From contig PEUB01000063.1 in assembly GCA_002780895.1 (NCBI GenBank), positions 1 through 42,660 of the forward strand: 42,660 bases of DNA, written 5' to 3'. The notes beneath the pieces are model-generated. The model searched no databases, had not been told where the DNA came from, and saw nothing but the letters and a program-made list of their open reading frames with translations. The DNA comes from Nitrospirae bacterium CG02_land_8_20_14_3_00_41_53. GTDB taxonomy: Bacteria; Nitrospirota; Thermodesulfovibrionia; Thermodesulfovibrionales; SM23-35. Position numbers and translations under genes: made by a program. Of this stretch, positions 1-7,012 are shown piece by piece. The stretch's first letter is position 1; every line of letters starts with the position of its first letter.

Positions 1-103
1 CTTTTGTTTGAACTTTTGTCTTTTCTTCCTCTTCACCAGCAAAGACTATCGAACAAATACTTAAGACAAAGACCATTAGAAACAGTTTTTGAATAATGCG
101 CAT
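1..103 (-). CDS. 5' end of an exported protein, likely TonB-dependent receptor (partial)
   Basis: Only the first 34 codons are in the window; the gene runs off the left edge. The ATG at 103-101 follows a strong Shine-Dalgarno (GGAGGAGG, 109-116). The product opens with two basic residues, a hydrophobic core (LFLMVFVLSICSIVFA) and an Ala-Gly cleavage-like site near residue 23, so it is a Sec signal peptide. A charged GEEEEK stretch follows. It is the last gene after tonB, exbB and exbD on the same strand, 145 nt downstream of exbD, which makes a TonB-dependent outer-membrane receptor or another exported partner of the system plausible. That identity rests on context only; no receptor domain is visible. 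Confidence 0.6.
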   Translation of the reverse strand, partial: MRIIQKLFLMVFVLSICSIVFAGEEEEKTKVQTK

Positions 104-247
104 TCAATCCTCCTCCTTTTTTTCCCACCCCCTTTCTGATAAAATGAAAAGGGGGATGACGTGTATTGAGCGTTACCCTCCGGGGCAGGGAATCCTCGCC
201 AAGGTCACCCCTGCCCTGATTATTTTTTAAAACTTCAGTCTTAAATC
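104..247 (-). promoter_or_regulatory. Structured leader between exbD and the exported-protein gene
   Basis: Two perfect 8-bp stems occupy this spacer: 183-190 with 209-216 (GGGCAGGG/CCCTGCCC, 18-nt loop) and 128-135 with 148-155 (CCCCCTTT/AAAGGGGG, 12-nt loop). The second ends about 12 nt before the Shine-Dalgarno of the next gene. It could be an attenuator, an mRNA processing site, a repeat pair, or a terminator read from the opposite strand (TTTTTT follows the first stem on the plus strand at 223-228). No known riboswitch consensus was recognised. Confidence 0.45.
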
Positions 248-643
248 TCAAATCTGATTTCTATCACCTCCCTTTTCGGTCTGGATTGCAACTTTCCTGA
301 ATCCGAGGTTATTGATGATATCGAGGACATCCACGAATACCTGAAGCCTGATGTCCCTGTCTGCACGGATAACCATAGGGGTTTCCCTGTCCAGCCGGAG
401 CGCTGTTTCTCTCAATTCATCAAGCGTCATCGGAGAGACATTGAAATAGACCGTTCCATCTTTATGTATGGATATGGTCTGGTTTTTCAGAATCTCCTTA
501 GATTTAGCAGATGCCTTCGGCAATGATACGTTAATCATTCCTGAAGCTATGAACGTCGACGTGGTAAGGACAATTGTGAGCAATACGAGCATCACATCAA
601 CAAGCGGGATAACATTTATATAGTTAAACTCTTTTTCTTCCAT
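248..643 (-). CDS. exbD: ExbD/TolR-family biopolymer transport protein
   Basis: Proton-channel partner of ExbB that couples the proton motive force to TonB in the inner membrane. The 131-residue product has the family layout: short cytosolic tail, one transmembrane helix (about residues 9-32) with the proton-relay Asp at D16 in VIPLVDVMLVLL, then a periplasmic domain. The start overlaps the 3' end of exbB by 20 nt, so translation is probably coupled. TolR is the main alternative, but the tonB gene two places upstream and the lack of tolA/tolB/pal favour a TonB system. Length is typical. Confidence 0.9.
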   Translation of the reverse strand: MEEKEFNYINVIPLVDVMLVLLTIVLTTSTFIASGMINVSLPKASAKSKEILKNQTISIHKDGTVYFNVSPMTLDELRETALRLDRETPMVIRADRDIRLQVFVDVLDIINNLGFRKVAIQTEKGGDRNQI

Positions 644-1058
644 TTACAGTCTCCCATTGTGCAACAAGCACTTTCACCTTCCGCAAAAGGAAGTTGTAAA
701 AAATAATAGAGGGGATAGCGACAACAAGTCCTATTGCAGTGGCCTTCAGTGCAAGGGCGAGGCCAGTCATTATTTTGCCCGTATCCATCATTCCTTCCCT
801 GCCCATTGTATAAAAGGTGAGCATGATGCCAAGCACAGTGCCGAGCAGGCCTATGTACGGTGCATTGCTTCCTATTGTTGCTATGATATGAAGTTTTTTT
901 GTCAGTTCTATTTCAAGGGATTTCTTGTCATCGAAGTCTCCCAGCCGGATCTTCTTATAAACGAGATGCCTTTCCACTGCAAGAGCAACCGCTATAATAC
1001 TCATACATATCAGTAACCCGATGATCCCATAATCAACTGCTGCATGAAGCCATTCCAT
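624..1058 (-). CDS. exbB: ExbB/TolQ/MotA-family proton channel protein
   Basis: Inner-membrane proton channel that energises TonB. At 144 residues it is the compact ExbB form. Three hydrophobic segments are visible: about 9-27, a Gly-rich segment about 63-86 (SNAPYIGLLGTVLGIML), and about 98-126 (GLALALKATAIGLVVAIPSI). The second and third carry the Thr/Ala-rich residues typical of the MotA/TolQ/ExbB channel. It lies 20 nt downstream of tonB and overlaps exbD by 20 nt, in the order tonB-exbB-exbD. TolQ is the alternative, made less likely by the adjacent tonB. Confidence 0.9.
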   Translation of the reverse strand: MEWLHAAVDYGIIGLLICMSIIAVALAVERHLVYKKIRLGDFDDKKSLEIELTKKLHIIATIGSNAPYIGLLGTVLGIMLTFYTMGREGMMDTGKIMTGLALALKATAIGLVVAIPSIIFYNFLLRKVKVLVAQWETVNGRKRV

Positions 1059-1078
1059 TCCTATTTCTCCTTTTTAAA

Positions 1079-1789
1079 TCAAATCCTTTTCAGAACAAAT
1101 CGTATTGACAGTAATGCCTTTGATGCAGTGCCAACACCATTTTCACGTGCAGGGGAGAAGGTTGACATCTTCACCGCCTCCACAGCGGATTCCGTAAAGC
1201 CGTAGCCTGCCGGTTCAACCACTTCAACATTCAAAAGTCTTCCTTTTTCGTTTATGAACAGCCTTAAAACAACCTTGCCCTGCTTACCAAGCTTTTTCGC
1301 CATCGTAGGATACGCAGGCATTTGCCTTTTCAAAAAAGCGGGAGCGCCGCTGGCGCCAAACTCCGTCTCGATAACAGAAGAGGTGCCGGAGGGTCCGGCA
1401 TATGATACATTGCTCACCGTGCCCTCACCACCTTGCTGGCGAGTTGCCTGAGGCTGAGGATCTGGTTCGGGAGCGCTTGCCACTTTGACCACATCAGGAC
1501 TTTCAATTGCATCGGTCCTGATTACCGCCTCATGTTCTTTTACGGGAGGTTCCTTTGTCACCGGTGTTTCTTCATTGATTTCTTTCCTCACTGGCTCAGT
1601 GACTTTGTGTTTCTTTATCTCCCTGAGAGCCGGAGGCGCCTGAACACTATGTTCCCCCATCTGGGTGAATTGAATATAAAACGTTTTGAGATCATCACTG
1701 CCTTTGTGAATAGTCAGCATCAGAAATATTACAATGATAATAGTGTGGATAGATATTGAGGTTATTATTCCGTAACTCTGTTCTTTCAT
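1079..1789 (-). CDS. tonB: TonB energy transducer
   Basis: Links the ExbB-ExbD motor to outer-membrane receptors. The 236-residue product has an N-terminal membrane anchor (about 8-26), a Pro/Glu/Lys-rich periplasmic spacer (about 50-115, with repeated EPV/EPPVKE segments), a Gly/Ser-rich stretch, and a C-terminal TonB domain from about residue 150 containing YPTMAKKLGKQGKVVLRLF and GYGFTESAVEAV. The start overlaps the end of the CooT-like gene by 4 nt, so this TonB is translationally coupled to a nickel-type accessory protein. That is unusual and points to a dedicated rather than housekeeping TonB. Confidence 0.9.
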   Translation of the reverse strand: MKEQSYGIITSISIHTIIIVIFLMLTIHKGSDDLKTFYIQFTQMGEHSVQAPPALREIKKHKVTEPVRKEINEETPVTKEPPVKEHEAVIRTDAIESPDVVKVASAPEPDPQPQATRQQGGEGTVSNVSYAGPSGTSSVIETEFGASGAPAFLKRQMPAYPTMAKKLGKQGKVVLRLFINEKGRLLNVEVVEPAGYGFTESAVEAVKMSTFSPARENGVGTASKALLSIRFVLKRI

Positions 1790-2016
1790 GGTTCCGATAC
1801 TTCCCGCCTTTTGTTCACCAGCATTTCCGACTTTATTCTCAGCACAATCCTGTGTTTTAGAAGGGATATCTCCTTTATCTCACCCTTAAAGACCTTCTCT
1901 TCACCCCAAAAGTTTTTTAAATAGATTTTCCCGCCCTCGGGTCTCAATATGTCCACCGCCTCAAGGTAGAGTATTTCATTACCATTGTCTTCAATATATG
2001 CATTAGACTCACACAT
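1786..2016 (-). CDS. CooT-like nickel-binding protein
   Basis: A 76-residue protein whose start is best placed at the ATG at 2016. This gives MCESNAYIEDNGNEILYLEA, matching the MC... start of CooT proteins, in which Cys2 of a small beta-barrel dimer binds Ni(II). An upstream in-frame GTG at 2037 would bury that Cys, so I rejected it. In Rhodospirillum rubrum, CooT serves Ni insertion into CO dehydrogenase; here it sits directly before tonB-exbB-exbD (4-nt overlap), so a role in nickel handling tied to TonB-dependent uptake is inferred. Family assignment is from the motif and size, without a search. Confidence 0.7.
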   Translation of the reverse strand: MCESNAYIEDNGNEILYLEAVDILRPEGGKIYLKNFWGEEKVFKGEIKEISLLKHRIVLRIKSEMLVNKRREVSEP

Positions 2017-2062
2017 CTGAATTAAACCCTGCACCACCTGTGACTACTATTGCTTTATTCAT
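2009..2062 (-). pseudogene. 17-codon remnant resembling an NAD-dependent epimerase N-terminus
   Basis: From an ATG at 2062 the frame reads MNKAIVVTGGAGFNSDV and stops at 2009. The string AIVVTGGAGF is the usual first beta strand and glycine loop of sugar-nucleotide epimerases/dehydratases. It ends where the CooT-like gene begins, overlapping it by 8 nt. Most simply it is a deletion fossil, which may now act as a short upstream ORF coupling translation into the CooT-like gene, whose own Shine-Dalgarno is weak. Coincidence cannot be excluded for so short a stretch. Confidence 0.4.
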
Positions 2063-2122
2063 GATGATAATACCAATGGCTCTGTGTATGATTTAGACTC
2101 ATATAACTTCTTTATGACACGA

Positions 2123-2323
2123 TTAACCAATTATCTTTATGGCTTCTTCAAAAAGCCTATTCAGTTTCTCAGTCTCATTTGAAAGCCTCCTTAGAATCTC
2201 GCATAATTCCCGATTACCAATGGGTGATGCCTTTTCTGCCCAATCTCTGTAAAGCTGAACATGCTCATTATTGTGCTCCATCCAGTGCCGAAGTAGCCTT
2301 TTTAGCTTTTCAAGTTCATCCAC
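2123..2323 (-). CDS. Small His-motif protein of a putative nickel operon
   Basis: A 66-residue, almost wholly helical, charged protein that I cannot assign to a named family. It starts with GTG at 2323 after a strong Shine-Dalgarno (AAAGGAGG, 6-nt spacing). Its notable feature is H13, H17 and H21 in RHWMEHNNEHVQ, which would lie on one face of a helix and could bind a metal ion. It is the first gene before the CooT-like/tonB/exbB/exbD set, after a promoter at 2413-2418 and a hairpin at 2347-2390. A metal-chaperone or sensor role is inferred from context and the His pattern only. Confidence 0.6.
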   Translation of the reverse strand: MDELEKLKRLLRHWMEHNNEHVQLYRDWAEKASPIGNRELCEILRRLSNETEKLNRLFEEAIKIIG

Positions 2324-2343
2324 CTTTTACCTCCTTTAAAAAC

Positions 2344-2390
2344 AAAAAAGCCATGAAATCCGCACCTTCTGGTGCAACCTTCATGGCTTT
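2344..2390 (-). terminator. Hairpin with U-tract: attenuator or lolD terminator
   Basis: An 11-bp perfect outer stem (2347-2357 with 2380-2390) encloses a 5-bp inner stem (2362-2366 with 2371-2375). On the minus strand it is followed by TTTTTTG and further T residues. It has the form of an intrinsic terminator and lies downstream of lolD. Because a TATAAT box lies between lolD and the hairpin, it could also be a transcription attenuator in the leader of the nickel-type operon. Confidence 0.7.
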
Positions 2391-2412
2391 AATTTCTTTA
2401 ACTCTAAATTTA

Positions 2413-2444
2413 ATTATAAGTTCTGAACTTCACGTTTAGAACTT
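2413..2444 (-). promoter_or_regulatory. Putative promoter and palindromic operator of the CooT/tonB operon
   Basis: A consensus -10 (TATAAT, 2413-2418 on the minus strand) has only a weak -35 (TTCTAA, 2436-2441), as expected of a regulated promoter. A perfect palindrome AAGTTC-T-GAACTT (2418-2430) abuts the -10, and a third GAACTT half-site lies at 2439-2444, 14 bp from the previous one. This does not match the NikR or Fur consensus that I know. Confidence 0.4.
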
Positions 2445-2459
2445 CTGATAAAATATATA

Positions 2460-3203
2460 TCAATGCCTCTTATTTGTCAAGGTCAAATTCCACTCAGCTA
2501 TCCTGCCATCCACCATTTTTAAAACCCTGTGGCAGCGTTTTGACAGGGATTCGTTATGTGTGACAATAACAAACGTGATTCCCTTCTCTTTATTAAGATT
2601 AATAAAGATATTAAAAAGTTCTTCACCTGTTGCTGCATCAAGGTTGCCTGTGGGTTCATCAGCAAGCACTATTTTTGGCTCGAGAATAAGTGCCCTTGCA
2701 ACTGCGACACGCTGCTGTTCTCCACCTGAGAGCTCTCCCGGCCTGTGTCTTTTTCTTTCGGATAATCCCATCTCTTCGAGAAGTCTTTCTGCCCTTTCTA
2801 CAATCTCTTTATAAGTTGACCTCTTGGAACCTTTCCCGAAAGCATTCGGGATTGAACTAATTTTAATTAGTCCCGGCATCATTACATTCTCAAATGCAGT
2901 AAATTCAGGAAGAAGGTGGTGGAACTGAAAGACAAAACCTATTGTTTTATTTCTGAATGAGGCGATAGAATTTCTATCGAGTGAGAATATATCCGTGTTG
3001 TTATAAAAGACATTACCGGAAGTTGGCTTGTCTATGGCTCCAATGATATGCAGCAGGGTACTTTTTCCTACCCCTGATGCACCGACTATCCCGACCATTT
3101 CCCCTTCCATAATTGAAAGGTTAATGCCCTTTAGTACCTGAAGCTCACCCGCCTCAGTGGTAAAGAACTTTTTCAGGTTCTCTGTTTTAATCAAATTTTT
3201 CAA
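2460..3203 (-). CDS. lolD: Lipoprotein-releasing system ATP-binding protein LolD
   Basis: ATPase of the LolCDE complex, which extracts outer-membrane lipoproteins from the inner membrane. Visible motifs: Walker A GASGVGKS (41-48), signature LSGGEQQ (158-164), Walker B VLADEPTGNLD (179-189) and the switch His in VIVTH. It lies 25 nt after lolC, in the run lysS-lolC-lolD. At 247 residues it is longer than usual because of an insertion of about 15-19 residues near positions 112-130, between NVMMP and the helix ERAERLL. That insertion is encoded by two palindromic DNA segments (see separate entry). Catalytic motifs are intact, so function is probably kept. Confidence 0.93.
   Translation of the reverse strand: MKNLIKTENLKKFFTTEAGELQVLKGINLSIMEGEMVGIVGASGVGKSTLLHIIGAIDKPTSGNVFYNNTDIFSLDRNSIASFRNKTIGFVFQFHHLLPEFTAFENVMMPGLIKISSIPNAFGKGSKRSTYKEIVERAERLLEEMGLSERKRHRPGELSGGEQQRVAVARALILEPKIVLADEPTGNLDAATGEELFNIFINLNKEKGITFVIVTHNESLSKRCHRVLKMVDGRIAEWNLTLTNKRH
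2834..2871. repeat. Two palindromes encoding an insertion within lolD
   Basis: A 7-bp-stem palindrome (2834-2840 with 2845-2851, core CCCGAA-AGCA-TTCGGG) and a second perfect one at 2856-2871 (ACTAATT-TT-AATTAGT) sit side by side. Both fall in the part of lolD coding for residues absent from typical LolD proteins. This looks like an in-frame insertion of a small mobile palindrome into a coding sequence. Confidence 0.6.
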
Positions 3204-3228
3204 CTAAAACCCCCTGCCATATACTCCC

Positions 3229-4458
3229 TCACTCATACCTTAACGGTTCTACAGGGTTGAGTTTTGCTGCCTGCCATGCAGGGTAAATAGTTGCAAGAAA
3301 ACTTATGATAATTGCAGACAAAGAGACAACCATGAAATCAAAACCCTTTGTCTTAACAGGCAGATGGCTCAAATAGTAAACATCAGCCGGAAGTTTAATA
3401 ATCTGATATGTATTTAAAACATAAGTTAACAGATATCCTCCAGCCACTCCTATGATTGTACCTAAAAGCCCGATGAATAAACCCTGCAGCATGAAGATGG
3501 TCATAATACCTTTATTCGTTGCCCCCATCGCCTTTAAAATAGCTATCTCCCTTTTCTTCTCTATCACATTCATAATCAGGGTGCTTACAATATTGAATGA
3601 TGCTACGAGGATTATGAGGATTAGTATTATAAACATAGCAAACTTTTCTAACTTCAGGGCTGAAAAGAGATTCCTGTTCATCTGCATCCAGTCCTTCACA
3701 TATAGAGGAAATCCTAATTTTTCCTGTAACCGCTCCCTGACAACAGGTGCCTTATATATATCACTAAGCCTGAGTTCGATGCCTGTTATATCTTCTTTCA
3801 TACCAAAGAATTCCTGAGCAGTCCCGATGTCTGTCAGAACAAGGTTTAGATCATATTCAAACATTCCGACCTCAAATATTGCTGCTACCCTGAACTTTTT
3901 GACTTTCGGAAGCATCCCGAGCGGGCCGATCTCTCCAACAGGGGATAAGACGTTGATTATATCTCCCTTAAACACACCCATGCTGCTTGCAAGCTCCTTC
4001 CCAAGTATAATGCCGGGGATTCCATCTTTTGGTGCAAGGTCTTCGAGATTGCCTTCCTTGATGTACTTTAAAATCTCTGTTGTCTTTATCTCCATTTCAG
4101 GTCTTATGCCCCTCAAAAATACCCCATGAGCCTTTTTACCGTATGATATCATCACCTGACCCATAACAAATGGTGCAGATGATATGACATCTTTCTCACC
4201 CTTTAATCTTTCAACCACATTCTTATATTTAGGTATTGTGCCTTTGTAATCAAGTATAACCACATGGGCATTTACTCCGAGTATCTTCTTCTGAAGGTCC
4301 TCATGGAATCCGCTCATCACAGACAGGACAACGAGGAGCGCCATTACGCCAACTGCAACACCCCCGATAGATATCAAGGTGTTGACCGAGATACCCCTAT
4401 GCTTTTTTTTGGTCTTAAGATATCTGAGGGCTATGAATACCTGATAGGGAAGGTTCAT
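3229..4458 (-). CDS. lolC: Lipoprotein-releasing ABC transporter permease LolC/LolE
   Basis: Membrane subunit of the lipoprotein-release transporter. The 409-residue product has the FtsX/MacB-type layout: N-terminal helix (about 22-48, NTLISIGGVAVGVMALLVVL) followed by the lipoprotein-release motif region MSGFHEDLQKKILG, a large periplasmic domain (about 50-265), then three C-terminal helices (about 275-300, 320-350, 375-400). Only one permease gene is present, so the complex may be a homodimer of a LolF-like subunit with LolD instead of a LolC/LolE heterodimer. The ATG shares one base with the lysS stop (TAATG), which indicates translational coupling. Confidence 0.92.
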   Translation of the reverse strand: MNLPYQVFIALRYLKTKKKHRGISVNTLISIGGVAVGVMALLVVLSVMSGFHEDLQKKILGVNAHVVILDYKGTIPKYKNVVERLKGEKDVISSAPFVMGQVMISYGKKAHGVFLRGIRPEMEIKTTEILKYIKEGNLEDLAPKDGIPGIILGKELASSMGVFKGDIINVLSPVGEIGPLGMLPKVKKFRVAAIFEVGMFEYDLNLVLTDIGTAQEFFGMKEDITGIELRLSDIYKAPVVRERLQEKLGFPLYVKDWMQMNRNLFSALKLEKFAMFIILILIILVASFNIVSTLIMNVIEKKREIAILKAMGATNKGIMTIFMLQGLFIGLLGTIIGVAGGYLLTYVLNTYQIIKLPADVYYLSHLPVKTKGFDFMVVSLSAIIISFLATIYPAWQAAKLNPVEPLRYE

Positions 4459-5939
4459 TACTGTTCCGGCTTCAATTGCGGGAATAAAATCACATCCCTG
4501 ATAGACTGCGAATTAGTCAGCAGCATTACAAGCCTGTCTATTCCGACGCCTTCCCCTGCTGCAGGAGGCATACCATATTCAAGAGCCCTGACAAAATCCT
4601 CATCCATCCAGTGTGCTTCCTCATCGCCCTGCGCCTTAGCCTCTACCTGTGTGAGTAACCTCTGTCTCTGCTCTATCGGGTCAATTAGTTCGGAAAACGC
4701 ATTAGCAATTTCCCTTGACGTAATGAATAATTCAAACCTCTCGGCAAGCGCAGGGTTGTCAGATTTTTTCTTAGCCAATGGCGAAAGCTCAACAGGGTGG
4801 TCAATTATAAATGTTGGCTGGATTAGTTCAGGCTCTACTCTTTCCTTAAATATCTCATCAAGGATTTTCCCGGAAGATGCACCCTCTTCAATTTCTATCT
4901 TATTTGCTTTTGCCCATGCCCTTGCCTTTTCGCTACCATTAAATATCTCTTGCGGCACCCCTTTCTGCATTAATGCCTCGAGCATTGATATCCTCGGCCA
5001 CGGAGGGGTCAGGTCTATGATTGTATCCCCGTATGGTATTTTTAACGTTCCGAGAGTCTTTTTTGAAACATGGGTAATTAATTCCTCAGTAAAAGACATG
5101 AGGAAGTGATAGTCTCTGTATGCGATATAGAATTCGAGCATTGAAAATTCCGGGTTGTGTTTTGTAGATATACCCTCATTCCTGAAATTCCTGTTCAGTT
5201 CATATACCCGCTCATAACCTCCGACAAGAAGTCTTTTTAAATAAAGCTCCGGAGCAATCCTGAGATATAAGTCTATACCAAGAGCGTTATGGTGTGTTTT
5301 AAATGGCCTTGCTGTTGCACCTCCAGGGATTGGGTGCATCATTGGTGTCTCAACCTCAATAAAACCCTTTGATTCAAGGAAGTCTCTAATTGCCTTTATG
5401 ATAATACTCTTTTTAACGAACGTCTGCCGCACTTCAGGGTTAACTATCAAATCCACATATCTCTGTCTGTATCTTGTTTCGATATCCTTTAAACCATGCC
5501 ACTTTTCAGGAAGAGACCTCAGGGACTTCGTCAGAAAAACAAGATCATTAACCTCAACAGTAAGTTCATCAGTTTTAGTCCTGAACAGTTTACCTTTTAA
5601 GCCGATTATATCTCCTATATCAAGTTTTTTAACAATAATCTGTTTTTCACCAAGCATATCTTTTTTAAAATAGACCTGTATCTTCCCTGTTGTATCCTGT
5701 ATATGAGCAAAAGCAGCCTTACCAAAGTCCCTCATAGAAATAATCCTGCCTGCAAGAGAACAGGAAACAGGATTGGCTTCAAGGGCTTCTTTTGCCACAG
5801 ATCCAAATTTATTAAGGAGTTCTGATGCATGGTCTTCTGCATAAAATGAGCTGCCGAATGGTTCAATACCTGACTGCCGTAATTCCGCAAGTTTTTTGAT
5901 TCTTTGCTCTATCAGTTCGTTGATTTCTTCCATTGCCAT
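4458..5939 (-). CDS. lysS: Lysyl-tRNA synthetase, class II
   Basis: Charges tRNA-Lys in the cytosol. Its 493 residues match the family. Order: N-terminal OB-fold anticodon-binding domain (about 55-165), then the class II core with motif 1 around HPIPGGATARPFKTHHNALG, motif 2 (RNFRNEGISTKHNPEFSMLE) and motif 3 (GEGVGIDRLVMLL) near the C-terminus. An alternative start is the Met two codons in. A strong sigma70-type promoter (TTGACT-18-TATAAT) lies just upstream, giving a leader of only about 15 nt without a clear Shine-Dalgarno. The gene leads directly into lolC through a 1-nt overlap. Confidence 0.96.
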   Translation of the reverse strand: MAMEEINELIEQRIKKLAELRQSGIEPFGSSFYAEDHASELLNKFGSVAKEALEANPVSCSLAGRIISMRDFGKAAFAHIQDTTGKIQVYFKKDMLGEKQIIVKKLDIGDIIGLKGKLFRTKTDELTVEVNDLVFLTKSLRSLPEKWHGLKDIETRYRQRYVDLIVNPEVRQTFVKKSIIIKAIRDFLESKGFIEVETPMMHPIPGGATARPFKTHHNALGIDLYLRIAPELYLKRLLVGGYERVYELNRNFRNEGISTKHNPEFSMLEFYIAYRDYHFLMSFTEELITHVSKKTLGTLKIPYGDTIIDLTPPWPRISMLEALMQKGVPQEIFNGSEKARAWAKANKIEIEEGASSGKILDEIFKERVEPELIQPTFIIDHPVELSPLAKKKSDNPALAERFELFITSREIANAFSELIDPIEQRQRLLTQVEAKAQGDEEAHWMDEDFVRALEYGMPPAAGEGVGIDRLVMLLTNSQSIRDVILFPQLKPEQ

Positions 5940-5960
5940 CCCATAATAAATAATCTAAGA

Positions 5961-5990
5961 ATTATAATGATTAATTTCTTGTTAAGTCAA
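5961..5990 (-). promoter_or_regulatory. sigma70-type promoter of lysS-lolC-lolD
   Basis: -35 TTGACT (5985-5990) and -10 TATAAT (5961-5966) on the minus strand with an 18-bp spacer. The predicted start point is about 15 nt before the lysS ATG at 5939. Confidence 0.75.
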
Positions 5991-6082
5991 TCAGACGCCC
6001 GCACAGTCACGGTCATAGAGAGTATATTTTTTGTTACTATATTTTTTAAAATATCCATATTAATTGAATCTAAAGGGAATTA

Positions 6083-7012
6083 TTGAAAAAGTTACAAGAC
6101 AAGTTTACACCATCTTATCTCCAACTTCCCCCAGGTGTATTGTCTGATAAGATCAGGAAGGCAGAAGATATTCTGAAAAAATGTACCTTATGTCCAAGGA
6201 AATGCGAGATTGACAGGACCTCTGAACAGAGGGGGTTTTGTAGAACTGGAGACAAACCATTTATATCCAGCTGGGGTCCTCATTTTGGTGAAGAAAGACC
6301 ACTTGTAGGAAAATTAGGCTCTGGCACCATCTTCTTTGGAAACTGTAACCTTGACTGTATATTCTGCCAGAATTATTCAATAAGCCATCTTGGAGAGGGT
6401 TCTGAGATATCCTTTGAAAAACTTGCAGATATTATGCTTTCGTTGCAGCATGAAGGGTGTCATAACATAAACCTTGTTACCCCAGCACATCAGACGCCGA
6501 TGATACTCAGGTCTCTCCGAATTGCTTCCGAGAAAGGACTTAACATCCCTATTGTCTATAACTGCGGCGGATATGAATCGCTTCAAACAATAAGGCTTCT
6601 GGATGGTATTGTTGATATTTACATGCCTGATTTTAAATACTCAGACCCTGATATGGCGTTAAGGTACTCAAATGCAGAAGATTATCCAGAGGCTGCAAAG
6701 GCAGCAATAAAAGAGATGCACAAACAGGTCGGAGACCTCTTAATAGATAATAGGGGAATTGCCATGAGAGGACTTCTTGTGAGGCATCTTGTATTGCCTG
6801 AAGGAATTGCAGGTACCGCAGGTGTTGTTAAATTCATTGCCGGGGAGGTTTCAAAAGATACATACATAAATATTATGGACCAGTATCATCCATGTTTTAA
6901 GGCATTTGATAACCCGCCTCTTGACAGAAGGATTACCGGGAGAGAATACAGTGAGGCAATAAGGATGGCCGTAGAATCCGGCCTAACGAGGATAGATGGA
7001 ATAACTGCTTAA
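6083..7012 (+). CDS. Radical SAM protein, PflX/PflA-like (COG1313 type)
   Basis: A 309-residue iron-sulfur protein of the pyruvate-formate-lyase-activase-like radical SAM group, whose substrate is not known. The CxxxCxxC cluster motif is C88, C92 and C95 in GNCNLDCIFCQN. A second Cys set, C34, C37, C41 and C53 (CTLCPRKC...FC), could hold an auxiliary cluster, as in COG1313 proteins. Translation starts at TTG (6083) after AAAGGGAA; no better ATG exists in frame. It is divergent from lysS, and its end overlaps the convergent phosphodiesterase by 4 nt. No glycyl-radical enzyme is nearby, so the name PflA should not be taken literally. Confidence 0.85.
   Translation: MKKLQDKFTPSYLQLPPGVLSDKIRKAEDILKKCTLCPRKCEIDRTSEQRGFCRTGDKPFISSWGPHFGEERPLVGKLGSGTIFFGNCNLDCIFCQNYSISHLGEGSEISFEKLADIMLSLQHEGCHNINLVTPAHQTPMILRSLRIASEKGLNIPIVYNCGGYESLQTIRLLDGIVDIYMPDFKYSDPDMALRYSNAEDYPEAAKAAIKEMHKQVGDLLIDNRGIAMRGLLVRHLVLPEGIAGTAGVVKFIAGEVSKDTYINIMDQYHPCFKAFDNPPLDRRITGREYSEAIRMAVESGLTRIDGITA

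Noticed and set aside
2017-2037. GTG start seven codons upstream of the CooT-like gene
   Set aside because: It would move the conserved Cys away from position 2, and the stretch overlaps the epimerase-like remnant.
4264-5109. Long plus-strand ORF opposite lysS and lolC
   Set aside because: Antisense shadow of two well-conserved genes with no family pattern of its own.
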